Shown piece after piece: positions 1 to 5,701 of a stretch of DNA of 13,500 nucleotides. Origin of the DNA: Bordetella parapertussis (lineage in GTDB: Bacteria; Pseudomonadota; Gammaproteobacteria; Burkholderiales; SG8-41); the NCBI GenBank assembly GCA_945870465.1, contig CAMBSS010000118.1, forward strand, positions 1 to 13,500, read 5' to 3'. Both the position numbers and the translations under genes were made by a program. The notes under the pieces are model-generated. The model saw only the letters and a list, made by a program, of their open reading frames with translations, was not told the origin of the DNA and made no database searches. Within the stretch, counting starts at the first letter, position 1, and every line of letters starts with the position of its first letter.

Positions 1-183
1 CGGCACGAACGGCAGCGGCGGCAGGAACTGGTACTTGCCGTCGATCACCAACAGATCGGGAAAATTGATGCCCGCGGCGCGCACGTCGACGAGCACTTCA
101 CCCGCGCCAGGCGCCGGCACGCTCCACTCTTCGACTTGCAGCGCGTCGGACGCGCCGAATTTTCTGACGACGAGTGCTTTCAT
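1..183 (-). CDS. Medium-chain dehydrogenase/reductase, quinone oxidoreductase-like (N-terminal fragment)
   Basis: Only the first 61 codons are in the window; the gene continues past the left edge. The start ATG (181-183) is followed by MKALVVRKFGASDALQ, a beta strand typical of zinc-type alcohol dehydrogenase/NADPH:quinone oxidoreductase (MDR superfamily) N-termini. Next comes PAPGAGEVLVDVRAAGINFPD, the GroES-like domain signature in which the GIN-x-x-D segment lies near the active site. Family members of this type usually reduce quinones or enoyl-CoA-like double bonds with NADPH in the cytosol. The residue after Asn is Phe-Pro-Asp rather than a zinc-ligand Cys, which favours a zinc-independent quinone oxidoreductase or enoyl reductase-like member; this is inference. 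An AGGA Shine-Dalgarno-like sequence lies about 9 bases before the ATG, and a TAATAT -10-like hexamer (216-221 on the minus strand) precedes it. The substrate is unknown. Confidence 0.85.
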   Translation of the reverse strand, partial: MKALVVRKFGASDALQVEEWSVPAPGAGEVLVDVRAAGINFPDLLVIDGKYQFLPPLPFVP

Positions 184-257
184 TGATTGCTGTTCCTGGA
201 TCTGCGAAACGCCGGATATTAGCAAATTGCGCCGCGGCACGGCGGCGCCGTACAAAC

Positions 258-284
258 AAAAAGGCGGGGAGCCCCCGCCTTTTT
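258..284 (-). terminator. Rho-independent terminator of the Lys/Ala-rich protein gene
   Basis: A perfect 12-bp inverted repeat (258-269 with 273-284, arm AAAAAGGCGGGG) encloses a 3-base loop. The GC-rich stem is flanked by A on one side and T on the other, so it reads as a terminator on either strand. It lies 40 bases after the stop codon of the minus-strand gene ending at 324 and before the minus-strand dehydrogenase starting at 183, so its likely job is to separate those two transcription units. Confidence 0.9.
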
Positions 285-323
285 GCGTTGCTTCGATCGC
301 CCCCTTGCAAGGGCGAGGCGAAA

Positions 324-710
324 TTACTTCTTCATCGGCGTTTCTGCTTTCGCGGGAGCTGCCGGGGCTGCTTTCGGTGCGTCGGCTTTCGGCGCATCTG
401 CTTTGGCGGCTTTCGCGGCTTTGGCATCGGCTTTGGCTTTGGCTTTCGCTTCCGCTTTGGCTTTCGCCGCTGCTTGTTTCTCATCAGCCTTGGCTTTCGC
501 GGCGGCTTTCTTCTCGTCGGCTTTGGCTTTCTTCTCTTCTTTGGTCATCGCTTTCGGGGCGTCCGCTTTTGCGGGGGCCGCCGCGGCAGCTTTAGGCGCT
601 TCCGCTTTCGCAGGGGCCGCCGGGGCAGCTTTAGGCGCATCGGCCGCTACCGCGGTCAGGGTGGTACCGGCAAATGCTGCGGCGATCAGGGTGGCTAACA
701 GCTTGTTCAT
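324..710 (-). CDS. Secreted Lys/Ala-rich low-complexity protein
   Basis: A 128-residue protein with a clear signal peptide (residues 1-22, MNKLLATLIAAAFAG and ending near AVA). It is followed by a mature part made almost wholly of Ala, Lys, Pro, Asp and Glu. The centre (about residues 54-104) is a charged K-A-K-A-D-E-K-K type helix, probably coiled coil or a single extended helix. It is flanked by two identical 13-residue Pro/Ala blocks, APKAAPAAPAKAE at 25-37 and at 111-123. No cysteines or catalytic motifs are visible. The start is set by GGAGAG a few bases upstream of the ATG. It follows the MFS gene by 74 bases and ends in its own terminator. Similar alanine/lysine-rich secreted proteins are common in betaproteobacteria and have no established function; histone H1-like resemblance is only compositional. 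Confidence 0.8.
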   Translation of the reverse strand: MNKLLATLIAAAFAGTTLTAVAADAPKAAPAAPAKAEAPKAAAAAPAKADAPKAMTKEEKKAKADEKKAAAKAKADEKQAAAKAKAEAKAKAKADAKAAKAAKADAPKADAPKAAPAAPAKAETPMKK

Positions 711-784
711 TTTGTTCTCTCCATTGGTTAATCCGGTGGTCCGGATGAGCATATAACGCGCGTCCCCGACGGCAGTTGACAACC

Positions 785-1930
785 CTAGGCAGGGGGGGGC
801 CGCCTGCCCGCGCGCGCGCCGGTCACCACCCCGCCGCCGCCCAGCAGGGCGGCGTTGCCCCAGAACACCGCCAGCAGGCCAAACGCCGAGCCGAGGGCGC
901 CGAACACCACCGGGCCGATCACCCGCGTCAGGTGGTTGATGGTCAACCGCAACCCCAGGGCCTCGCCCGAGCGCCCTTCCGCCGACCCGCTGAATGTCAG
1001 CATCATGGTGATCGGCTGGCAGCAGCCCATGCCGAGTCCGAACATGAAGGCGGTGAGCGCCAGCACCAGCCCGTTCTCGAACAGCGGCACCAGCATCAGG
1101 CTGACCGCGCCGAGATAAAACGAACAGGCGAGCAACCTCTCCACGCTCCACATTTTCAGCAGCCGCGGCATCACGAGCCGCACCACGAACGCCGCCGCAG
1201 AAAACGTCGCCAGCACCATGCCGATGACCGATGCCGACAGGTCGATCGAATGCGCATAGATCGGCAGGTAAAACTGGTACATGTCGATGCCGGTCACGAC
1301 CAGGCTGCTGGTGGCCAGCACGCGCCACACGCCGGGCCGCGCGAGCGCTTCGCGGATGCTGCCCGAGCGTGCCGACGCCGGCTTCGCCGCGGCTACCGCC
1401 ATCTTCCTGGCGACGAGCAGGACCACCGGGATGAGCGACACGCCGACCACGTACAGGCAGGCGTAAGCGTAGCCCGCTTGATCGATGGAAAAGCCGACCA
1501 TCAGCGGACCGATGAAGCTCGCGATGGCCAACACAAGGCTGAAATTGCTGAAGTTGCGCGCCTGCTCGTCAGGCCCGCTCAGCAAGCCGACCAGGTTCTG
1601 CAGCGCGACGTTGATGAACGTGAAGGAAAACCCGTTCATCGCTGCGGCGACGAACAGCGCCGGCATTCCCGGCACCAGGTACGGCACCAGCATGCCGCAC
1701 GCGCCGCCGGCCGCGCCTATGGCGAGCGGCCAACGCGAACCGAAACGGTCGGCAACACGTCCCGCCAACAGCGACAGCAGCATGGGGAAAACCGAAAACG
1801 TCGCGGCCAGCACGCCGACGGTGACCGGCGTCGCGCCCAGATGCAGCGCATACAGCGCGAGCAGTACGCGGCCCGCGCGCACGCCCGTCATGCTGAAAAG
1901 CGTCAGCGCAAGGACATGACGTATCGACAT
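785..1930 (-). CDS. MFS transporter (drug/small-molecule exporter-like)
   Basis: A 381-residue hydrophobic protein of the major facilitator superfamily, near the family's usual ~390-residue, 12-helix size. The loop after helix 2 carries the MFS motif A variant GRVADRFGSR (residues 57-66), and helices continue to the C-terminus (the last one around LGSAFGLLAVFWGNAALL). The fold implies proton-coupled export or uptake in the inner membrane; the substrate cannot be read. The ATG at 1930 has no convincing Shine-Dalgarno sequence, so the exact start is uncertain, but residues 5-30 already form helix 1. The stop is reached just after an 8-base C tract (792-799 on the minus strand), which encodes the last Pro residues. 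It lies downstream of the PcaC-like gene with a 144-base gap containing tandem repeats. Confidence 0.88.
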   Translation of the reverse strand: MSIRHVLALTLFSMTGVRAGRVLLALYALHLGATPVTVGVLAATFSVFPMLLSLLAGRVADRFGSRWPLAIGAAGGACGMLVPYLVPGMPALFVAAAMNGFSFTFINVALQNLVGLLSGPDEQARNFSNFSLVLAIASFIGPLMVGFSIDQAGYAYACLYVVGVSLIPVVLLVARKMAVAAAKPASARSGSIREALARPGVWRVLATSSLVVTGIDMYQFYLPIYAHSIDLSASVIGMVLATFSAAAFVVRLVMPRLLKMWSVERLLACSFYLGAVSLMLVPLFENGLVLALTAFMFGLGMGCCQPITMMLTFSGSAEGRSGEALGLRLTINHLTRVIGPVVFGALGSAFGLLAVFWGNAALLGGGGVVTGARAGRRPPPA

Positions 1931-2010
1931 TGCGCGCGTCAGTGCCGGCGCCGGGTGGCGCTGACGGGCATCATTGCGGCGCGGGCGGCGGTGACGTCCT
2001 GCTCAACATC

Positions 2011-2093
2011 ATTTCTTTGCCGCGTCCGCGCTTCTGCAAAGTCTTTTCTTTGCTGCGTCCGCATTCCCGCAAAGTCATTTCTTTGCGGCTTCC
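2011..2093. repeat. 33-bp tandem repeat overlapping the 3' end of the PcaC-like gene
   Basis: Two adjacent 33-base units (2011-2043 and 2044-2076, 27 of 33 positions identical by eye) are followed by a partial third unit (2077-2093). Each begins with the core TTTCTTTGC and the full units end with GCAAAGTC. The partial unit is the end of the PcaC-like coding sequence (the Ala-Lys-Lys codons), and the stop codon spans its junction with unit 2. This suggests that the gene's tail was duplicated in tandem into the downstream spacer. Confidence 0.8.
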
Positions 2094-2461
2094 ATCTCGG
2101 CAAATGCTTCGCGCGCGAGTCGAAAACCATCGATGCCGGCCGGCACGCCAGCGTACGCGGCGACCTGCAGCAGCACTTCCTTGATTTCATCCTTGGTCAC
2201 GCCGTTGGTGAACGACGAGCGGATATGCAGCTTCAGCTCGTGCTGACGGTTCATGATGACGAGCATCGCGATGTTGAGCAGGCTGCGCGTCTTGCGCGGC
2301 AAACCCGGGCGCGTCCAGATGGAGCCCCACGCCGCTTCGGTCGCGAACTCCTGCATCGCCATCGCGAACTCGTCGGCGCCCTTGATCGATTTTTCCACGT
2401 ACGCTTCGCCCAGCACTTCCTTGCGCACGGCCAGACCCTTGTTGAACAATTCGGATGCCAT
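2075..2461 (-). CDS. Carboxymuconolactone decarboxylase-family protein (PcaC-like)
   Basis: A 128-residue all-helical protein, the normal size for gamma-carboxymuconolactone decarboxylase (PcaC). It carries the family pattern in order: F-N-K-G with RKEVLG near the N-terminus (7-18), AWGSIWTRPGLPRKTRSLLN (44-63), HELKLHIRSS (74-83), and NGVTKDEIKEVLLQVAAYAG (86-105). In PcaC this enzyme decarboxylates 4-carboxymuconolactone in the protocatechuate branch of the beta-ketoadipate pathway. There are no CxxC cysteines, so it is not an AhpD-type peroxidase component. The start is secured by AAAGGAGG (2468-2475 on the minus strand) six bases before the ATG. No other pca genes are nearby, so a different lactone or ring acid may be the substrate; that is inference. 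Confidence 0.9.
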   Translation of the reverse strand: MASELFNKGLAVRKEVLGEAYVEKSIKGADEFAMAMQEFATEAAWGSIWTRPGLPRKTRSLLNIAMLVIMNRQHELKLHIRSSFTNGVTKDEIKEVLLQVAAYAGVPAGIDGFRLAREAFAEMEAAKK

Positions 2462-2497
2462 CGATAACCTCCTTTAAGTGAAAAAAAACGGCGCCGC

Positions 2498-2526
2498 TGG
2501 TAAGCGCGCGCGATTTTCCCTATATT
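2498..2526 (+). promoter_or_regulatory. Possible promoter of the SDR gene in the divergent spacer
   Basis: The 102-base spacer between the divergent PcaC-like and SDR genes contains TATATT (2521-2526), a fair -10 hexamer 37 bases before the SDR ATG. The -35 position at a 17-base spacing (TGGTAA, 2498-2503) is weak. The hexamer sits in CTATATTAG, which also reads TAATAT on the minus strand, so one AT-rich island could serve both genes. Confidence 0.3.
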
Positions 2527-2563
2527 AGCATCTCCCATTTACTTCCCCATCTGGCACAAACAC

Positions 2564-3337
2564 ATGGATCTGAATCTCAAAGGGCGCACTGCGCTCATCA
2601 CCGGCGGCTCGCGCGGCATCGGCTACGGCGTCGCCGAATCGCTCGCCGCCGAAGGCTGCAATCTGCATCTCGCATCGCGCAGCGGCGAAAGCCTCGAGGC
2701 TGCGCGCAAGCGGCTCGCCGACAAGTACGGCGTCAAAGTCACGGTACACGCGCTCGACCTCTCGACCCAGGCCAACGTGCTCACGCTCGTCAAGGCCTGC
2801 GGCCCGCTCGACATCCTGATCAACAACGCGGGCGCAATTCCGCAAGGCACCGTCATCGGGATCGACGACAAGACCCTGCGCGAAGCGTGGGACCTGAAAG
2901 TATTCGGCTTCGTCAACCTCACACGCGAAGTCTTCCGCGACATGTGCGACAAAAAACGCGGCGTCATCGTCAACATCATCGGCGTCGCCGGCGAACGGCC
3001 GCTCGCCAACTACATCGCCGGCAGCATGGGCAATGCGGCGTTGATGGCCATGTCGCGCGCGATCGGTTCCGAAAGCCCGGATTTCGGAGTGCGCGTGATC
3101 GGGCTCAACCCCGGCGCGATCGAAACCGACCGCCAGGTCGTGCGCTGGAAAGCGCGCGCGCAAAAAGAACTCGGCGATGAAAGTCGCTGGCGCGAACTCA
3201 CGAAGGGATTTCCGTTCGGGCGGCTCGGCAGCGTGGCCGAAATTGCCGACACCGTCGCTTTCCTGTGCTCGGACCGCTCGTCTTATACGACCGGCACTGT
3301 GCTCACCATCGACGGCGGCGCCAGCGCGCGCAAGTAA
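2564..3337 (+). CDS. Atypical SDR-family protein with degenerate catalytic tetrad
   Basis: A 257-residue classical-length short-chain dehydrogenase/reductase. The cofactor half is intact: TGGSRGIG (13-20), DL at 65-66 and NNAG (87-90). R39 after the second strand suggests NADPH, by inference. The C-terminal IDGG motif (SDR tail) is also present. The active site is not normal: aligned with FabG, the tetrad Asn is Lys112, the Ser is Gly140, and the YxxxK region reads NYIAGSMGNAAL (149-160). There Tyr150 remains but the Lys position holds Asn or Ser, with about three extra residues. Annotation as a 3-oxoacyl-ACP reductase would overstate what is seen. The ATG has no strong Shine-Dalgarno sequence. 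It is alone on the plus strand, divergent from the PcaC-like gene. Confidence 0.88.
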   Translation: MDLNLKGRTALITGGSRGIGYGVAESLAAEGCNLHLASRSGESLEAARKRLADKYGVKVTVHALDLSTQANVLTLVKACGPLDILINNAGAIPQGTVIGIDDKTLREAWDLKVFGFVNLTREVFRDMCDKKRGVIVNIIGVAGERPLANYIAGSMGNAALMAMSRAIGSESPDFGVRVIGLNPGAIETDRQVVRWKARAQKELGDESRWRELTKGFPFGRLGSVAEIADTVAFLCSDRSSYTTGTVLTIDGGASARK

Positions 3338-3361
3338 ACGCTGCGCAAACGCACCCCGCTT

Positions 3362-3434
3362 TCGTCGTTTCCGCGCAGGCGGGAACCCAGGGAGGTGCAA
3401 TGCTTCTGGATGCCCGCCTGCGCGGGCATGACGA
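3362..3434. repeat. Paired palindromic intergenic repeat (REP/BIME-like)
   Basis: Two 29-base arms (3362-3390 and 3406-3434) are inverted relative to each other, matching at about 24 of 29 positions across a 15-base spacer. Each arm is itself a small hairpin around a core such as CCCGCCTGCGCGGG. The arms match the widespread proteobacterial pattern in which CGTCATTCCCGCG-type and CTGGATGCCCGC-type halves are paired. It lies between the stop of the plus-strand SDR gene and the end of the minus-strand gene at 3479, where it could also act as a bidirectional transcription end; no T tract is present. Confidence 0.75.
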
Positions 3435-3478
3435 CAAATTTAAGCATCGTCAATCGATCTGCGCGCTCCTGTCAGAAC

Positions 3479-4120
3479 CTATGCGGCCTGACCGGCATGG
3501 CGCCGCAGCACAATCCGCAGAAAATCGCGGAAATGCGGGCGCATCTTGACGGTCCACGGCGTGTCGACCGCTTTTTTCCACGCGGGCGATGCCGGCACCG
3601 CGGCCGAATCCAGATGGTAGAGCGCCACGTACTGGTGCTTGCCGCCGTCCATCCTGAAGCGCCGCGCGCACAAACAGCCGGATACCGCCGCCAGCGCCGG
3701 CACGTGCTCTTCGTTGTACCAGGCGTTGAACTCGGTCTCTGCTTCCGGCGCGACATTCATGGCGACCATCAGCATGCCCTCGGCGTGCACCGGCGCAGCA
3801 AGCCGCCCCGGCACGAGTTGCACGGCTTCGACGCGGCAGACGCGCTGCGCTTTGCCGACGATGCGCTTCGACCACGGCGATAAATTCGGACCGGCGATGG
3901 CGGTGTAAGCCGGGCTTTTCAGTATGGCGAGCGTGTCGAGATCGTAGGTCGCAATGGAAATTTTTTGATCGTCGGCGCCCAGCCAGCGCTGCGCGTTGAC
4001 GAAGCCCGCCACGCGCAGGCGCTCAGGCACGTGCTCAGAGTCGTACCAGGCGTTGAATTCATCCGTCGCAATAGACGAAAAATTGAATCCTGCGACCAGC
4101 AGGCCCATTGGTTCCGTCAT
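3479..4120 (-). CDS. Internally duplicated dimeric alpha/beta-barrel protein (EthD-like)
   Basis: A 213-residue protein made of two copies of one ~105-residue domain. The first half carries EFNAWYDSEHVPERL (21-35) and the second EFNAWYNEEHVPALA (130-144). In each, an N-terminal strand precedes the motif and V/F-x-x-A-x-R-[WF] follows it. The motif and strand order resemble ferredoxin-like dimeric alpha/beta-barrel families such as EthD, in which the conserved His and acidic residues line a small-molecule pocket. No specific reaction can be assigned. A cytosolic location is likely, since there is no signal peptide. The ATG is preceded by a GGAG and lies 24 bases after the stop of the Bug receptor gene, so it is probably the last gene of the block. 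The protein encoded at 5192-5701 is a distant relative. Confidence 0.75.
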   Translation of the reverse strand: MTEPMGLLVAGFNFSSIATDEFNAWYDSEHVPERLRVAGFVNAQRWLGADDQKISIATYDLDTLAILKSPAYTAIAGPNLSPWSKRIVGKAQRVCRVEAVQLVPGRLAAPVHAEGMLMVAMNVAPEAETEFNAWYNEEHVPALAAVSGCLCARRFRMDGGKHQYVALYHLDSAAVPASPAWKKAVDTPWTVKMRPHFRDFLRIVLRRHAGQAA

Positions 4121-4144
4121 GCTGCTCCGCCCCCTGCGTTGCGA

Positions 4145-5110
4145 CTAATCGACTTTGATGCCCGCAGCTTTGACCACCGGCGCCCACTTCTGGATTTCAC
4201 TGTGGATTTTCTCGCCGGCCTGCTCGGGCGTCCCGCCGACCGGCTCGAAGCCATTGTCTATCATGCGCTGCTTCATGTCAGGCGCGGCGATGAGTTTATT
4301 GAACTCGCTGTTGAGCCGCGCGACGATCTCCTTCGGCGTCCCGGCCGGCGCGAGTATCGCGTTCCACGACGTCACTTCGTAACCCGGCACTCCGCTTTCG
4401 GCTATGGTAACCAGGTCCGGCAGCGCCAGCGCGCGCTTCGCGCTCGTCACCGCGACCGCGCGCACCCTGCCCGCCTTGATCTGCTGTACGACAGTGGCCG
4501 GCTCACCGAAGATCATGCTGATTTCGCCCGACAACAGCGCGATGGCCGCCGGCCCGCCGCCCTTGTACGGCACGTGCGTTATTTTCGTATTCGTCATCAT
4601 CGTGAACAGCGCGCCGGTCAGATGGTTCATCGCGCCGCTACCGCTCGAGCCGTAGCTCAACTGGTCGGGTTTCGCTTTCGCCAGAGCTATCACGTCCTTG
4701 ACCGTCTTCACTGGCAGCGATGGATGCACCACCAGCACCTGCGGCACTTGCGCCGTCCAGATGATGGGCGCGAAATCGCTCTCCTTGAACGGCAGCTTGC
4801 TGTAGATGCTGGGGTTGATCGCATGCGTGCCTGCGTAGGCGAACACTATCGTGTAGCCATCCGGCGGCGATTTCGCCGCCATCTCGGCGCCGATGTTGCC
4901 GGCAGCGCCGCCGCGGTTGTCGATCACCACCTGCTGGCCGAGCGCCTCGCCGAGCTTGGGGCTGACGATGCGAGACAGTACGTCGGCGCCGCCGCCCGGT
5001 GGCCATGGCACGATGAAGCGGATCGACTTGTGCGGATAGTTTTGCGCGAATGCGGCGCCGGCCAGCAGCATTGCACAGGCGGCTGCGCTACAGAATTTCG
5101 ACTTTGTCAT
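4145..5110 (-). CDS. Bug/TctC-family periplasmic substrate-binding protein
   Basis: A 321-residue protein of the Bug (tripartite tricarboxylate transporter receptor) family, full length for the family. It has a signal peptide (residues 1-22, cleavage after AFA) and then YPHKSIRFIVPWPPGGGADVLSR (25-47), where Gly39-Asp43 form the ligand-carboxylate loop. It also has DNRGGAAGNIG, PPDGYT and HVPYKGGGPA, all standard Bug motifs. Family members bind carboxylates such as citrate, glutamate, aromatic acids or nicotinate in the periplasm. The small membrane (TctB) and large membrane (TctA) partners are absent here. A GAGGA lies about 7 bases before the ATG. It lies between the two EthD-like genes on the minus strand, which suggests its ligand is what the block metabolises. 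Confidence 0.93.
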   Translation of the reverse strand: MTKSKFCSAAACAMLLAGAAFAQNYPHKSIRFIVPWPPGGGADVLSRIVSPKLGEALGQQVVIDNRGGAAGNIGAEMAAKSPPDGYTIVFAYAGTHAINPSIYSKLPFKESDFAPIIWTAQVPQVLVVHPSLPVKTVKDVIALAKAKPDQLSYGSSGSGAMNHLTGALFTMMTNTKITHVPYKGGGPAAIALLSGEISMIFGEPATVVQQIKAGRVRAVAVTSAKRALALPDLVTIAESGVPGYEVTSWNAILAPAGTPKEIVARLNSEFNKLIAAPDMKQRMIDNGFEPVGGTPEQAGEKIHSEIQKWAPVVKAAGIKVD

Positions 5111-5191
5111 TTTGGAGTTCCTCGCAAAAAATTACTTTAATCTACCCGCAGTCACCACGATCTTTGCCCGCTTGCGTCCCGCCCAAACCGG

Positions 5192-5701
5192 TCAATGCGG
5201 CGGCGTCATGCGCGGCGAAGCGGGACGATACACTGCTACGGTCGCAGCGAGTGCCGGCACCGCTTTGGCGTCGATCACTGCCAGACCGCGATATGGCGTC
5301 GAATGATCGATGGCCTCGCACTTCAGCCAGGTAAATTTGAGGCCGGCAATGTCGCCTTCCGGCTTCCCGCGATCGGCCACCAACATGACTGCGTTGTCGG
5401 CGACCTGCGGCGCAAAGTCGAGCCCTGAAAACAAGTTGCGCTTGTAGTATCTCTTGTCGATCAACGTCTGCCACTCACCCATGCCGCGCACGCTCAGATA
5501 GTACGGGTCCTTGAAGATATCGCCGGACGTCATGCTGTAGATCGCGAGCGACGGTGGCGAGCCGGGAGTGTCGGTCTTGAAGCGCTGCGCGGACGAAACG
5601 CCGGGCACCGTGGCCATGATGCGCAAATGCTCGAGATACCATGCGTCCCAACCCGCCGCACGCGAATTGTCAGTGATGCCGCTCTGGCTGATGAATATCA
5701 T
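5192..5701 (-). CDS. Dimeric alpha/beta-barrel (EthD-like) protein coupled to the FAD dehydrogenase
   Basis: A 169-residue protein beginning MIFISQSGITDN and carrying WDAWYLEHLRIMATVPGVSSAQRF near the N-terminus. This is the same spacing and pattern as the FNAW-Y-x-x-EH-x-P-x-x-x-x-V-x-G-x-x-x-A-x-R repeats of the protein encoded at 3479-4120, but with Leu-Arg replacing Val-Pro after His. The later part lacks a clean second copy of the motif, so it is either one domain plus a diverged half or a different C-terminal region. Its ATG overlaps the stop of the upstream FAD dehydrogenase as ATGA (5698-5701), the classic arrangement for translational coupling, so the two products are probably needed together. 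It might act on or protect the dehydrogenase product; this is inference. Confidence 0.72.
   Translation of the reverse strand: MIFISQSGITDNSRAAGWDAWYLEHLRIMATVPGVSSAQRFKTDTPGSPPSLAIYSMTSGDIFKDPYYLSVRGMGEWQTLIDKRYYKRNLFSGLDFAPQVADNAVMLVADRGKPEGDIAGLKFTWLKCEAIDHSTPYRGLAVIDAKAVPALAATVAVYRPASPRMTPPH

Noticed and set aside
711..1328. Long minus-strand open frame joined upstream of the Lys/Ala-rich gene
   Set aside because: It is an out-of-frame shadow of the MFS gene; the ATG at 710 has its own ribosome-binding site and signal peptide.
776..2467. 563-codon plus-strand open frame
   Set aside because: His/Arg/Gln-rich shadow antisense to the MFS and PcaC-like genes, typical of GC-rich DNA; no recognisable domain.
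2525..3400. 291-codon minus-strand open frame opposite the SDR gene
   Set aside because: Asp/Glu/Arg-rich antisense shadow; the plus-strand protein has clear SDR motifs.
3965..5140. 391-codon plus-strand open frame
   Set aside because: Arg/His-rich shadow opposite the Bug receptor, which has all family motifs.
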